This document shows, in pieces, positions 10,296-21,393 of a stretch of DNA of 64,000 nucleotides. The translations under genes and the position numbers were made by a program. Location of the stretch: positions 1,984,001 through 2,048,000 of the forward strand of contig NC_089575.1 of NCBI RefSeq assembly GCF_040115645.1, written 5' to 3'. Each line of letters starts with the position of its first letter. Within the stretch, counting starts at the first letter, position 1. A model generated the notes under the pieces. The model saw only the letters and a list, made by a program, of their open reading frames with translations. It was not told where the DNA came from and searched no databases. Source of the stretch: Euwallacea fornicatus (Eukaryota > Arthropoda > Insecta > Coleoptera > Curculionidae).

Positions 10296-12711
10296 TTTCA
10301 AGCAGGAATTACGCCGGCAACGGAAAAACCCAGCGGTGCGTCTGCAACGACGCGACGGCGGAGGGCGGTTGAAGGTACGGCGGACTCACCACCCGCCCCG
10401 CTCACCACCCCGGCCGCCCCGAGACATTTTTTTTTTTTGCGTAAATGGCACGGGTGCGGTCGCGAGATATCGTCAAGTGAGGTTCTCGATGGTGCCAAGG
10501 TTCCCGGACTTGCGCCCGCAAGCGCGCCCAGTAACGCCTAAAATCCAAATCCACGAGCTAGACACCTGGGGGTAGAACCGAACGGGTTTCAGTCGGAAAC
10601 CGGTGATGGAACGGATAATTAATTCCAGCCTTTGTTGCAATTAAATCAAAGCGTAAAATCCGCCACACAGCGTTAATATTTTTTCACAATAGATGTTCAT
10701 TATACAGAGTGTTATTGAACGAGAGCTTCCGCAAACGAGCAACTTTTCGCTGGCAACTAGCTCTATTTTATTGCCGAAATAGAACATGCGGGTTTAAATG
10801 GAATCCCGCACATGGGCGATTTTTTAGTTGGAGCAACTAAAACATTGAAACATGTTTCATTTCGCCGGTGAGTAAATAGCTGCCGGCAGTTGCCAAGAAA
10901 TATACAGTGCACTCGATCAAACCTGTCCCATTCCTTCGGGTTGCACTGCACGAACTTTCGGTGCGGCATTCGGATTTCTCCCTCGGACGGTATTGAACCG
11001 GATCAGAACCTATGGAACATTTGAGCACTTGAAGTTGGGTAACGCACGCCCATGTACCACTTTTTAAACGTTGCGACCAGCATGCTCAGATTTCAGTGAT
11101 TGTTGTTCCTGGATGAAATTGAAAAAAAAAGGGGCCACCGTGCACGGTACAGCTTTCACCCCTTCCCGTTGGCAACGTAGAACTTAAGAACATCCAGCTT
11201 TCCGCGCATCAATCCAACTGCGAAATCCAAATATTGCGCTATTAATCCAAAAGTCACACTTCAAGTATATCCCCGGAGAGTGGGGCGACGAGTGCCTCCC
11301 AGCTTTCGCCGAACCCCCCGCCGCCCATTCGAAGATAACTGCAGAATTTTATCGGGTACTCCCTCAGTCCCTCAAACAAATGATGAAACTGTCCCTTGGC
11401 GAGCCGTCGGCTCGCGATCGGACGAACCCAAAGTTGCCCTTGTTTCGGTGCGTTTTTTCGCGCAATAAGGGCACGGACACACGCTGTCATAAAATTCATG
11501 GCGAACTGACCGGCATGCTGTTCAGTATAACTGACCGTTCAGTCGCTCGGATGCGGACGCGAAACGTTACCGGCAACTTCTTAACCGCCTCAGAATATAA
11601 CCGCCAGCGACTCAAGTCGCTCGTGTGCGGCCGACCTGAGCGTCCGGTAATTCGCAGGGTGATTTTTCGAGTAGTCCTGAGGTGGAAAGTTCCCATGAAC
11701 GTGTGTCCCGTCTCGTTTGTCCTATCTCGTTTGGACTTCGACGCGCGGAGCAGCGAAGTTGACAAGATAAGTCGAGTAGAGGGCGCCACGAGCGGCCGCC
11801 AGTACCCGAAGGGAGATGAGTTGAAAAGTAGGCTGCGGGAAAAGAAAAAAGAAAAGTTGACGTTAGCTGTCAGTTACAAGTTTAACCTATAAGTTTGAAG
11901 CAAATTATTGTAGCTCTTCGTTATATTTTCTCATTTTCTGCGAGTGAAAACCAAGATGGTAAGTCGTTTGAGCCCTTTTGGATAATTAGCATGCACGATC
12001 AGCCCTAGATGCGTTTGTCTCGGTGTCCGTTGCTGCCAGCCACTGCAATTGGGCGCACCTCTTTTAAAGGGGCAGTTCGGCGTGCACCTCTAAAAACGGG
12101 CACGTTTTCAACATGTTCTTTCCAAAAAATACTGCAAATCATCGGACGAACTTTCTTTCCTGGGGAAGTGTGATTTAGAACAGTCGAATTGCCTTTTTAC
12201 TTTAAAAATACGTACAGGGTGTTCGGATCGAGGGCGTTTTGACACGGAATTGCCATTTCTGGGCTAGACAAGGACAACCTAGTTGACACGTCAAAAGCTC
12301 GATTTGCGAGAACATATTAATGGCGAAAACTATATTTTGACATTTTTGCAGTCTGCGACGCTAGAGGGCGCATTTCGAATTTCGGCCATTTTCGCAGCCC
12401 CTCGTGGCTTCTTCTCTTAGGACAACGTTGAAGTAGAACTTAAACGTATTTTAGGCAGTTTTTCGGTGTGATTGCAGTGGCGTGCGACAGCGCGCCGTCT
12501 CGTCAAAACCCGACTTGACTTCTTTACTTTAACCGGGGTGGGACATTTGTAAAATCTTATGCTGCACCTGTCCCGCAATATTCACAATTGAAAGCGAAAA
12601 AAATCCTTACGAAGGCAGGGAAAAGATCAAGATCAATTTGCTTTCAAAACGAATCTTAAAATTAAAATGACACACTTCTGTTTAACGGTCTTTGTAATTA
12701 ATTAATATTTA
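10296..12711. other. Spacer with possible promoter and orphan first exon near 11960
   Basis: A 170-codon plus-strand ORF (11380-11892) has no recognisable domain and overlaps minus-strand ORFs, so I do not call it. Just after it, at 11956-11958, an ATG in a good context (ACCAAGATG) is followed directly by GTAAGT. This is the arrangement used by LSM4 and flower later in the window. No matching downstream exon was found on the plus strand. A GTACAGGGTGTTC motif lies at 12211. Confidence 0.3.
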
Positions 12712-13718
12712 GTTTGTAGCCCCTCAGCTAGGAGAACTTCGCGAAAACGATTTGCCAGGACTTCTACCATCTTTTTAGTGAAACCAGGGGAAATTTTCTC
12801 CCATTCTTCGAGGAAACCGCGTTTTAATTGGTTTTTATTGGAGATCTTATGTTTCCTAATTTCCGCATCTAACTTACCCCAAGATTTTCTAAGACATTAA
12901 TGTCAGGTGATTGCGGTGGGGTTTTAATTACGTAAGAACGGTTATACGAAAGCCGCCCTTTCGCGATTTGGGCGGCACGCTTCGGATCGTTGTCCTGGCA
13001 GGACACAAAAGTCGTTAGAAATATTCGGTTTTTTCTCCGCTGGGTTGTAAATTTTTTCGTTATAATCACACCTGACCATAGTGCCATCGATGAAGTGTAG
13101 CTGTCCCGTGCCAGCAATGGACGTACGGCCCCAAACCATCACCCTCCCTCCTCCGCGTTTGGCGATGGCTTTTAAATTTTCTTTCTTTGCCGCTTCGCTG
13201 GTCCGGTTGCTTCCAGACAACTACGTCCATCCGATCCGAAGAGTTTGAATTTACTTTCGTTTGTAAATAAAACCCTTTTCCAAAACTCGCCTCCTTTATC
13301 CAGATACTCTGGAAAATTGTTCTCTGATCTTTTGGTTCTTCAGGCTAATGAGCGGCTTTTTTCCGGCTGCTCGACCGTGGAATCGATGTTTTCGCAAAAC
13401 TATTCTCATGGTATCTGGATTCACTGGCTTGTGCAAATGCTTTTCGACTTCCACAGCCACTTTGGGGGCACTTACTCGGATGTTTGTTTTTACATATCGG
13501 CACAATCCACCATCCATTAGCATCAGTAAACATATTTTCCGGGCCTCTCCCCATCTTATTTCCTAATCTTCCCCCACTTCTAAGCCTTCCAATGGTGTGC
13601 TGTATTGTTGCAAGGCTTGTTTGTAGAATATCGGCGATCGCCCTAATGGACTTGCCCTTTTCGTGATGGCTAATTATTATAATAATTCGCGTTCTCTCAG
13701 AGTAATATGTCTCTCCAT
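12712..13718 (-). pseudogene. Dead Tc1-like (DD34E) transposase
   Basis: Read on the minus strand from the ATG at 13716-13718 (MERHITLRER), successive frames give an HTH part (KGKSIRAIADILQTS), the basic region, the first catalytic segment (LFTNESKFKLFG, where the family usually has DES), RGGGRVMVWG, FIDG, the second-Asp region (QDNDPKRAAQ) and PPQSPDINVLENL, then a C-terminus ending LQTKY and a stop at 12712-12714. At least three frameshifts and several stops break it. Family and motif order match Tc1/mariner DD34E elements. N replaces the first catalytic D, so it was inactive even before the shifts. I could not place terminal inverted repeats. Confidence 0.9.
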
Positions 13719-15179
13719 GTTGGTTTTGAAATGAACTGTAGCAAATATCACGGTACAAGCCAACGAGGACCGTTTATTCTTGCGTTTTTTGAATGTTTCC
13801 TTGCATTAGCAAATATTCTATTATTATAAAATCGACCTGTGTAATCTTACTTTTGAGAATTTTTTTTTTTTTAAGCGAATAGAACTTAATTTTTTCTCTA
13901 CTTTTGTGAGAATTAATTTTTTTGTCTACAATTGTAGACATTGTATACGTGGAACAGATGTAGCACAATATTAAAAAAAAATTTTGCCCTAATTTAGTGC
14001 GAGGTAAATGAAGATTTATCAATAAACGGCGGTTTCCATGAGGTGCATCGTTTCCGCTTCGAGCCATTATTTCTTTTGCTCATGAAGCTGCCTTCGAATC
14101 AACAAGGAAAAAGTACAATTTCTGCTTGCGTGGCTAATTTCGGTCCTTCCACGTATCCAAAATTGAAAATCGAGACAGGTTCCGCACCACAATTCAAAAT
14201 TTCACCGTAAATTAACGTAATGGCGGCGCTTGTTTGCGAAAGTGCGAAAAAATTACATTTTCTCCCGCTATACGGGGCGAGTTTTTTGTGCAGCCCGTGC
14301 GATTTTTCTTGAACTTCCACAACACCCCGAATGGCTGTAATCTCCCTTCGACTTTTTATGGGTGCGGCCCGACGTTAGAACTTTCTTTCCTTGCAAGTGG
14401 AAATTTATAATGAGCGTTCTCAGCGCACCGATATCGCAATCGTCCAGGGGTCCATTTAGATTTCTTCCCTTCGCGCTTTCTGGGGTTCGGAAACGTAAAA
14501 GGCTCTTCATTTTCCATGCTTCCCGTTTCTTGGGAATTCTCGCGGGGGGTCACGCAAGAGAGCCGCAACCCTTCAAAATGTCCTAATAATCGCCGTGTGG
14601 CGCCCCCTACAAGGGACAAGTATCAGGTTGGTAGGAAAACGATTTCGTTTTTGAACCCTTAACATGCTACTCGCCTTGCAATACACATAGCTATGTGTAT
14701 GCGATGTTGCTTATGATGCTACGTTTGAAAATAATGACTCGGGACGTTTGGGGTGCAAGGACAGTGAGCTCGCCACGCCCTCAATCATTTTCCTCCACTG
14801 CATCACGCTAAACGCGTTTTTGAGTTTTTCCATTGCCGGGACGGTTTCAAAGATGTCAGCATTTATACCCTTGAAGGCCCACCCTGTATGGATCTCTACC
14901 GTTGAGTTGAAACATGCACCTCTTGTTCCTCTTTCCAACTGCGTGTCAGTCAGGTCTGAAGATGTTATCAATTTCGAGATATTCGCTGTCAAGTAGGGGA
15001 ATACGACAAAAACATCAGAAAGTTCAGAACCAGAGGGCATCAGTACGCGTTTACTTAATATTTTCTGACTACTTTGACTCAAGTGACTCGTTTTAGAGCC
15101 ACGAGCAAAAATTCCTCTTTGAAATCATGTGTTACGCCCTCACTTGGAACGTTCCAAAATTTCGGTGCTTATGTCAAAA
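13719..15179. other. Spacer with no supported gene
   Basis: A 123-codon minus-strand ORF (14711-15082) overlaps a plus-strand ORF and has no domain I recognise. An ACCCTGTATGG motif lies at 14881. Nothing else is visible. Confidence 0.5.
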
Positions 15180-17235
15180 TTTTCAGCTAAAAATTGGGCT
15201 TTATCAGCCGGTTCCAAGGGGCTCCAAGTTCCTTACAAAAAAACTTGATTCTGAAAATTTAACTTGATAAGAAACATATACTACAAGACACTGAGTTACG
15301 TTTGCCATAGAGACACTGGGGGCAAATGAAGGCTCCTCACCACATGCCACTCTGACGTAGGTAATTCGGACGCTGAACGCTCCTAGTTCACTTCGAAATT
15401 AGCAAGAGGTCCCTCGAGAGCATCTGACCTTCGCCATTTTGTCCAAAAAAAAACTAAGTTCGTTTTCCCGTAAAAATCGTTGAGTTCGTTTGCGTATTTA
15501 CGTAAAAATATCCGATTGCTCGCTGTTGTGTGCAATTAGAGCTTCACCTCGGAAAAATTTAATTATTTTTAGCTTTTTTTGCAACTTAAAGTTGCGAAGT
15601 ACTGCGCGGTAATGCGAGGGAAAATACCAACTTCAGCGTTAATTCAGTTTGTGTACGAATAGTTGTGTGTGCATATTTCGATGCAGGGCTGCAAGTTTTG
15701 TTGGGGCTGCGTTATACGGGTTACGTTCAAAAATGCGCTTTTCCGCCCCTTTCGAGTTGTGCCCGGTGGAATGTGTAGTTGTTGCCAATGTCGAGGTATT
15801 GGCGTTCGTGTAAAGGAACATCAAAAAAAATATCGGGAATTTCAGAATCGGGGGGGATCATTTCGCGCTTAATTCATATTTTCTTATGATATTGACCCGA
15901 TCCACTCGGAAATTTCAAACACTCGGTATTTACACCATAAATTCCATATTTGTCAGTTCAAAATTTTGCTCGGTTCGAAGCGGATTCAAATTCCTTTCGA
16001 TTTTCCTTCCCTTTCAATAAACTTTATTTTGTGGATGCAACTTGATAAGAGGAATATGCTACAATGCATGGGGTTATTTTTAGGAAAACTGGAGGTAAAT
16101 AGAGGTTCCTCCGGCACGTATCATCTGGACATAAGTTATTCGAGCGCAGAGGGCTCTTATGCAAAACTGAAAAGAGCTATAAATTTCTCGGGAGCGGTTA
16201 ATCACCACCATTTTGTCAAGAGACAACTAAGTTCGTCCTCCAATAACGTTTGTCAAATTCGTTTGATTATTTACGCTCAAGTATATAACTGGTCGCTTTT
16301 GTGTACAAAAACGGTTTCGCCTCAGGGACATTGAATTATTTTTAGCTCTTTTATACAACTCAAAGTTTCGAAGTATTGTGCAAATTTTCGTTTTACATAC
16401 GTACGACTAGTCGGGAGTCCATGTTTGTACAGAGGTATGCAAGTTTTGTAGGTTGTACGTTGTATGGGCATATCATTATGTCAAAACATGCGCCTTTTCG
16501 TGCCCCCACACAAATGGTGCATCGGGCAATTCAGTAATTCTCGCCAATTTCAAGATGTTGGTATTAAAATGAAGGAATTCCAAATAAAAATCCGCAATGA
16601 TCCTTTTAGAATAGGACTTTTTCACCAAAAGGCGTAATTTTGCTTTTTCATATTTTCCAATATATTTGATGCAAGAAGCTCGATTTATAACTGAGACTTT
16701 TTCCGAAATTATGTATTATTTTTACTATGCCTCATTCGATAGATTTTAAAATTTTGGGTGATGAGCTATAACTTCTAATAGAGACAAACTGCTCATATAT
16801 ACATACACGATTTGGGCAAACATCTGGCTTAAAAAACCTTGTGTTTTATATACCCTCATTCATTATATATTCCCACGTTTATGTTCTAAATTACGCAAAA
16901 GCAAAATTCGATTATTTTCAACTCGAAATTTGGCTTCTTGCACCGATTCGAAGTGAACTCAAGTTCCTTACATTAAAGCTGACTTTGGGTGTGTACAATA
17001 TGTTGTATTTTTAGGGAAATACGAGGATGCCACGTGCCACTGTCGACTTTGAGAAAAGCGAGAAATTCTTCAGACGTTAATCTCCACCATTTCGACCAGA
17101 AACCATTAAGCCCATCTTTGTATAAGGACCGCCCAATTAGCATTACTATTACCCAAGAGAATCTGATTGCTCGCTCTTGTGTGTATCAAGGCCTTCGCCT
17201 CGGGAAAATTGAATTATTTTTTATCTTTCCAGCAA
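15180..17235 (+). repeat. Decayed tandem repeat, three copies of a ~0.8-1.0 kb unit
   Basis: The ordered blocks TT(C)AAGTTCCTTAC or equivalent, AACTTGATAAGA, a GAGG.TCCTC segment, CACCATTTTGTC-like, ACTAAGTTCGT, GATTGCTCGCT.TTGTGTG and GCCTC(G/A)GG.AAATTGAATTATTTTTAGCT recur near 15210-15570, 16030-16350 and 16950-17225. Parts of the tail (family B) follow copies one and two and also occur at 10130. The copies differ by substitutions and indels. The 146-codon ORF at 16989-17429 crosses this repeat and is not treated as a gene. The origin is unknown; a transposon with internal repeats or an old segmental duplication would fit. Confidence 0.7.
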
Positions 17236-19835
17236 TTTTCCTGGATAGAGGCCAGCATATCGGAGGTACGAAGAGCGCAATCAAAAATGCATTAAACGTA
17301 ATAAAAGCTAAGATAAAGGGTTATCCTGGGCTTTTGACAAAGGAAACACCTTTGAGCAAAATACCTCCGTTGCAGAAAAATTCCTTATATCAAAAATTTA
17401 TTTGCAGCATCAAAGGCACAATGAACTAATCTTTAGAGGCGAAGTATTTTCTAAGTATTATAGGTATAAAAGGTGAAAATATTGTAGTTCTTGCCGTAAG
17501 TTTTCATGTTCCACTCAAGTTCCGGGATTTTATCAAAGGCTCAAATCCGGGAGAATGCTTGAAAAGTGAGAAAGTTGTGTATGGAAACACGAGGAAATTA
17601 ATTTTCTTCCTGCAATGAGAGGATTGCGTCCCTCTATTTTCTGTAAATTTCCCTAAATCTTGTGTTTAAATCGAAAACATTTCCTGCCTTGCACATTTCC
17701 GAAAAATCGAAATGGGAGCAAGAAATTTATGACCCTTTTACTATTTGCTTGTTGCAGCGCTGCTCCTTCTATAACTTCAATATCTCACTGGAGCGTCTTT
17801 ATAACTCTTAGTAAACAGATGTTTCCGAGCTATTTAAAGGAGCAGAAAAATATCCTTCTCGGTAAGACGCATCACTCTCTAGACTGATTGAGGACAGGAA
17901 CTTTCAAATCCAATCCAAAACTCACAACATCAATTGCTCTCAAATTCACGAAATTAACTTTAAATACGTCCACTATGAGCATTTCATGCCCTCCACAATC
18001 GCTTCTCCCGTTCACCTTCGAAGTGATAAAATAACCATTATAAATCCAAGGCCCCTTAATCGACCTTTAAGGAATTTAGCGTATAAATCAACGTGACCCT
18101 TCACCGGAGGAGTCCTAGCCGTTCGAGATAAGGATAGGTGATTAAATGAGCTTAATTTGACCACATTTACTAGAACGAAGGAATTAGTGACTGTAAATAA
18201 TAGTGGCCTGTATCTGAAGATAGTTATTTTGTACAATTAATGTATGGAAATTTGAGGTTTATGTGGATTTTTTTGAGATTGAGAGAAGAGTGCTCAATTA
18301 GTGCTAAAAATTTCATACTCGCGATATTGTCAAGAGACTAACTAAGAATGAGTAAAATAATATTCTCATCTCTCAGTGTAATTAGACTTTTTCCTCTTTT
18401 TTAAAATTTCCCCGCTACTTTTGGGGCAGGGAAGAGTTGAAATACCCTCATGGGAAATAAGAGCGTCATGAATTTTTCCTGAGCCGCTCATATTTCCTTT
18501 TGATAGGAAATCCCCTGAAAATGAGACGGTCTCCTTGACTACGGCATATCCCGTACATATTTAAGGGAAAAGGTTTTTCCTCCCTTACAACTGGTATTGT
18601 TTGATTGGGGTCGCTTAAATTAGAGAGAATTTGGTACCTCAATTCCGAAAACCAAATCTTAGATGTGGTTTCTCGTATATTTTTGGGTAATCCTCTTGCA
18701 AAGAATCAGGCAAAATGTCACAAATCACCACGACTTTGCAGATCGTGCTATACAAATTCAAAGAAATTGTGAAATATCTGGAGCGCCACAAAATGCGGCC
18801 GATTCATTTTAGGTCCTATTATATTGCTGAGGAAGCCAAGGATATTACCAAGGAGGATTTATTGTACCATCAGACTTAGCGCAAGTTGAAAGAAATTTAG
18901 AAATTTGAAAAAGACGTAATTTGGGAAAAGATTTATTCAGAACTGAGAGGTTAAAAAGGGCAGATATTGAGAATTGGAACTAAGAAAATTTATTGTAACA
19001 TCTAGTAGTAACGTTGCGCACCACACAGCAACCTGGAAATTCATTTTAGTAGAGACGGATAATGATGACTAACATCACCACTCGGAACGGTGTTTTTCTT
19101 GACATTTGGCGAAGGAAACTTCGTTCTCCATCGCAAGATATGAATCTTTATTGCGATTTAACTCGTCTTCAAGTGCGACGCTCTCAAAGTGTACACTAAT
19201 TGCAAATTGGAGATTAGTCATACCTACGTGGTCTCCAGTGTTCATCTTTTACCCTCAACAGTAGGATCTTTGGTAAAATGCAGCTTTTCTATAGCGTTTA
19301 CAAATATAGACGCCATCTGTGCGACGAACTGCCAATACACTTATCTAGGACGCAATCTTCTTAAAAATAAGCGTCACTTCAGTTCGCCATCACCAGATGG
19401 CGAATAGAATGTGATTATGAAATTTTATTAAGTTCCCTCTTTAATTAGTCATTATACTAAAAATTTAATAAAAAAGAATGATGGCTCTCATTGTTATAGT
19501 CCCTCAAAACGTAGACGACGGCAATGCGTCGTTATGAAGGGGCACAAGTTCGAGTCAACACCGAACTTAAACTTCCACAGAACTTTAATAAAAAGCAATG
19601 TCAATCAAGTGAACTTTAATTAACCACAGAACCATGTAAAGTTCTGAATGTGCCCTCGCAGGGTTTTGCCCTCGCTGCACGGAAAGCCGCAACCAGACAT
19701 ACATGGGATGCCGCAAATCCATTATGTAATTTTTCCCTTCCTTTCTCTCTGTGAGTATTTCCAAAGAGACATGTTCGAATTTTTTCGGATAACTCAAAAA
19801 CGGTAGATTTTTGACATAAGGCCTTTTATACATAT
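17236..19835. other. AT-rich spacer around the decayed frame
   Basis: Apart from the broken frame at 18715-18954 I see no gene. A tRNA-like B-box (AGTTCGAGTC) lies near 19550 in a segment that might be a SINE remnant. Confidence 0.4.
18715..18954 (+). pseudogene. Short coding-like frame broken by two in-frame TAG codons
   Basis: From the ATG at 18715 the frame reads 54 residues (including KEIVKYLERHKMRPIHFRSY and YYIAEEAKDITKEDLL). It then has a TAG at 18877, seven codons, a second TAG at 18898, and 17 more codons (KFEKDVIWEKIYSELRG) to TAA at 18952. Composition across both stops stays protein-like: helical, rich in K and E, with spaced hydrophobics. An in-frame TAA lies shortly upstream of the ATG. 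I do not recognise the family. A decayed small gene or retrocopy is the simplest reading. Confidence 0.35.
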
Positions 19836-20066
19836 TGACCTTAAAATTTGAGAATAAGTCCGAAAATGGCGAAAAAATTGGGCTCCGCTATTTAAAAACA
19901 GCAATTTTATACTATCATACTTCTTTGACGCAACGCGTACATTTAAGAATAATTTGAGAATATGTACCTTTTAATGATCAAAAACTTCGATATAAGACAT
20001 TTTCTTTTAAAATTTATATTTATTGAGATATCGCGTTTTGACACACTAATGAGCAACACTGTAAGT
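19836..20066. repeat. Dispersed repeat family A, copy 2
   Basis: Collinear with 5353-5601, including the end CACTAATGAGCAACACTGTA. It is more diverged than would be expected of a recent insertion. It lies about 190 bp upstream of the FAR1-like gene start, so it could contribute to that promoter. Confidence 0.75.
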
Positions 20067-20257
20067 ATTGTTTACATTGTTTACCACTTGCCTCTGATGA
20101 CAGCTGAATGTCATTAGTATCAGCTGACTCTTGAATACAGACCAGAACCGAATTTAGTCTTATTTATTCTTGTTGGATTCACAAATTTTATATTTTGATT
20201 ATAATTCGTGGTTATGTTGACGTTCTTCGATTTCACACCAATAAATTGAGGAAAGAA

Positions 20258-21071
20258 ATGGAAGAAGTGAAGTACACGCCACTACAACTAGTCGAGAGTG
20301 AAATAGTTGTTGTAAATATTGATATCCAACTGGGAGACAAGTTTAGGACCTTCAAAGAATTTCAAGCCAAATTGGAGGAAACTTCAAGGGCCAATTTTGT
20401 TCGCTTTGCAAAGAGGGATAGTCGTACTTTATTGGCAGCCAAAAATAAAACAAAACGATACATTAATTCTAATCTCGAATTTTACCATTTACGGTATGGT
20501 TGTTTTTACTCTCCAAAATACCGACCAAGAGGCACCGGGAAAAGAAAGAAAAGGTTTGTATAGAAAGAAAAACGCGTAAAAACTCATAATATTTCCTTTA
20601 AGGTCTTTAGCAATGGAATATGACGGCATATGTCCGGCTTCGATAACAGTTAAAGCATCAAGCGATGGAGAATTCCTGGAAGTCCATCACATAGACTACA
20701 CCCACAACCATCCAGTAAATGAAGCATATTACCAGAAACTCCTGCCAAAGAAACGGGCCCTGGAGAAAATGTTAGAAGATTCGGATCTCAGTGGGGCAGA
20801 TGAATATACCAATGAAGACCTGTATAAAATTATCATAAAGAAGTGCAAACACATTGGGAAAATTGCAGCAAATGCGGACAAGACCCGGCTTAAAGAAATG
20901 GTCAGGAATTTGGATGATTACGTTTTTTACTTGAAATACACCACCCCTAAAAATTCGCCCCAGGATTATGATGAGGAAATGCAGGAGAGTTTGGACCAGC
21001 TTGACGGGGTTAGTAATGACGGGGGCGATGATGAGAGTATACAGATTATAGTGGAAGGAGAGGTATTGTGA
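20258..21071 (+). CDS. FAR1/ZSWIM3 N-terminal-domain-like protein
   Basis: Two exons, 20258-20553 and 20603-21071, joined across a 49 bp intron (GTTTGT...TTTAAG) give 254 residues. The ATG at 20258 is preferred; an in-frame ATG at 20195 would add 21 residues. The middle has a metal-site pattern C82, C109, H133-N-H135, set in YGCFYSPKYRPRG and GICPAS...YTHNHPV. This resembles the WRKY-GCM1-type zinc finger of FAR1/ZSWIM3 N-terminal domains, which derive from Mutator-like transposases. No MULE catalytic or SWIM domain follows. The C-terminal ~120 residues look helical and end acidic. A nuclear DNA-binding role is inferred from the family. AATAAA lies at 21120-21125, about 50 bp past the stop. 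The ZAD zinc-finger gene starts 322 bp downstream on the same strand. Confidence 0.75.
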
Positions 21072-21119
21072 TAGAACCGACAAAAGTATCTTTTTTTTTA
21101 ACTAAATTACATATAAGAG

Positions 21120-21125
21120 AATAAA
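21120..21125 (+). terminator. Poly(A) signal of the FAR1-like gene
   Basis: AATAAA lies 49 bp after the stop codon. Confidence 0.6.
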
Positions 21126-21393
21126 AAAGTTTTATGTTGGCCAGTCCGGTCCTAGCCTTAAATAATACGTCTCTTGGGAAACGATTGTATGGCATCACTC
21201 GATCCACTGTTTTCTTCTCTTTGTTTATATGGTGCATGCGAAGTGAGATGACAATATGTTGTGTGGAGGTATTGAGAGGCATTCCTGATGACTTCTGTAA
21301 TTCATTGCCAATACATATTTGTTTACATATTTTCCTCAAGTATTAAAGTGTATTTCGTTCAATTTGTTATTTTATTCATTAAATCTGGAAAAA

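Noticed and set aside
11380..11892. 170-codon plus-strand ORF
   Set aside because: No recognisable domain, a minus-strand ORF covers the same DNA, and it is in CpG-rich sequence where long chance ORFs are common.
14711..15082. 123-codon minus-strand ORF
   Set aside because: Shadowed by plus-strand ORFs, contains a transposon-end motif, no family.
16989..17429. 146-codon plus-strand ORF
   Set aside because: It crosses the decayed tandem repeat and is not kept open in the sister copies.
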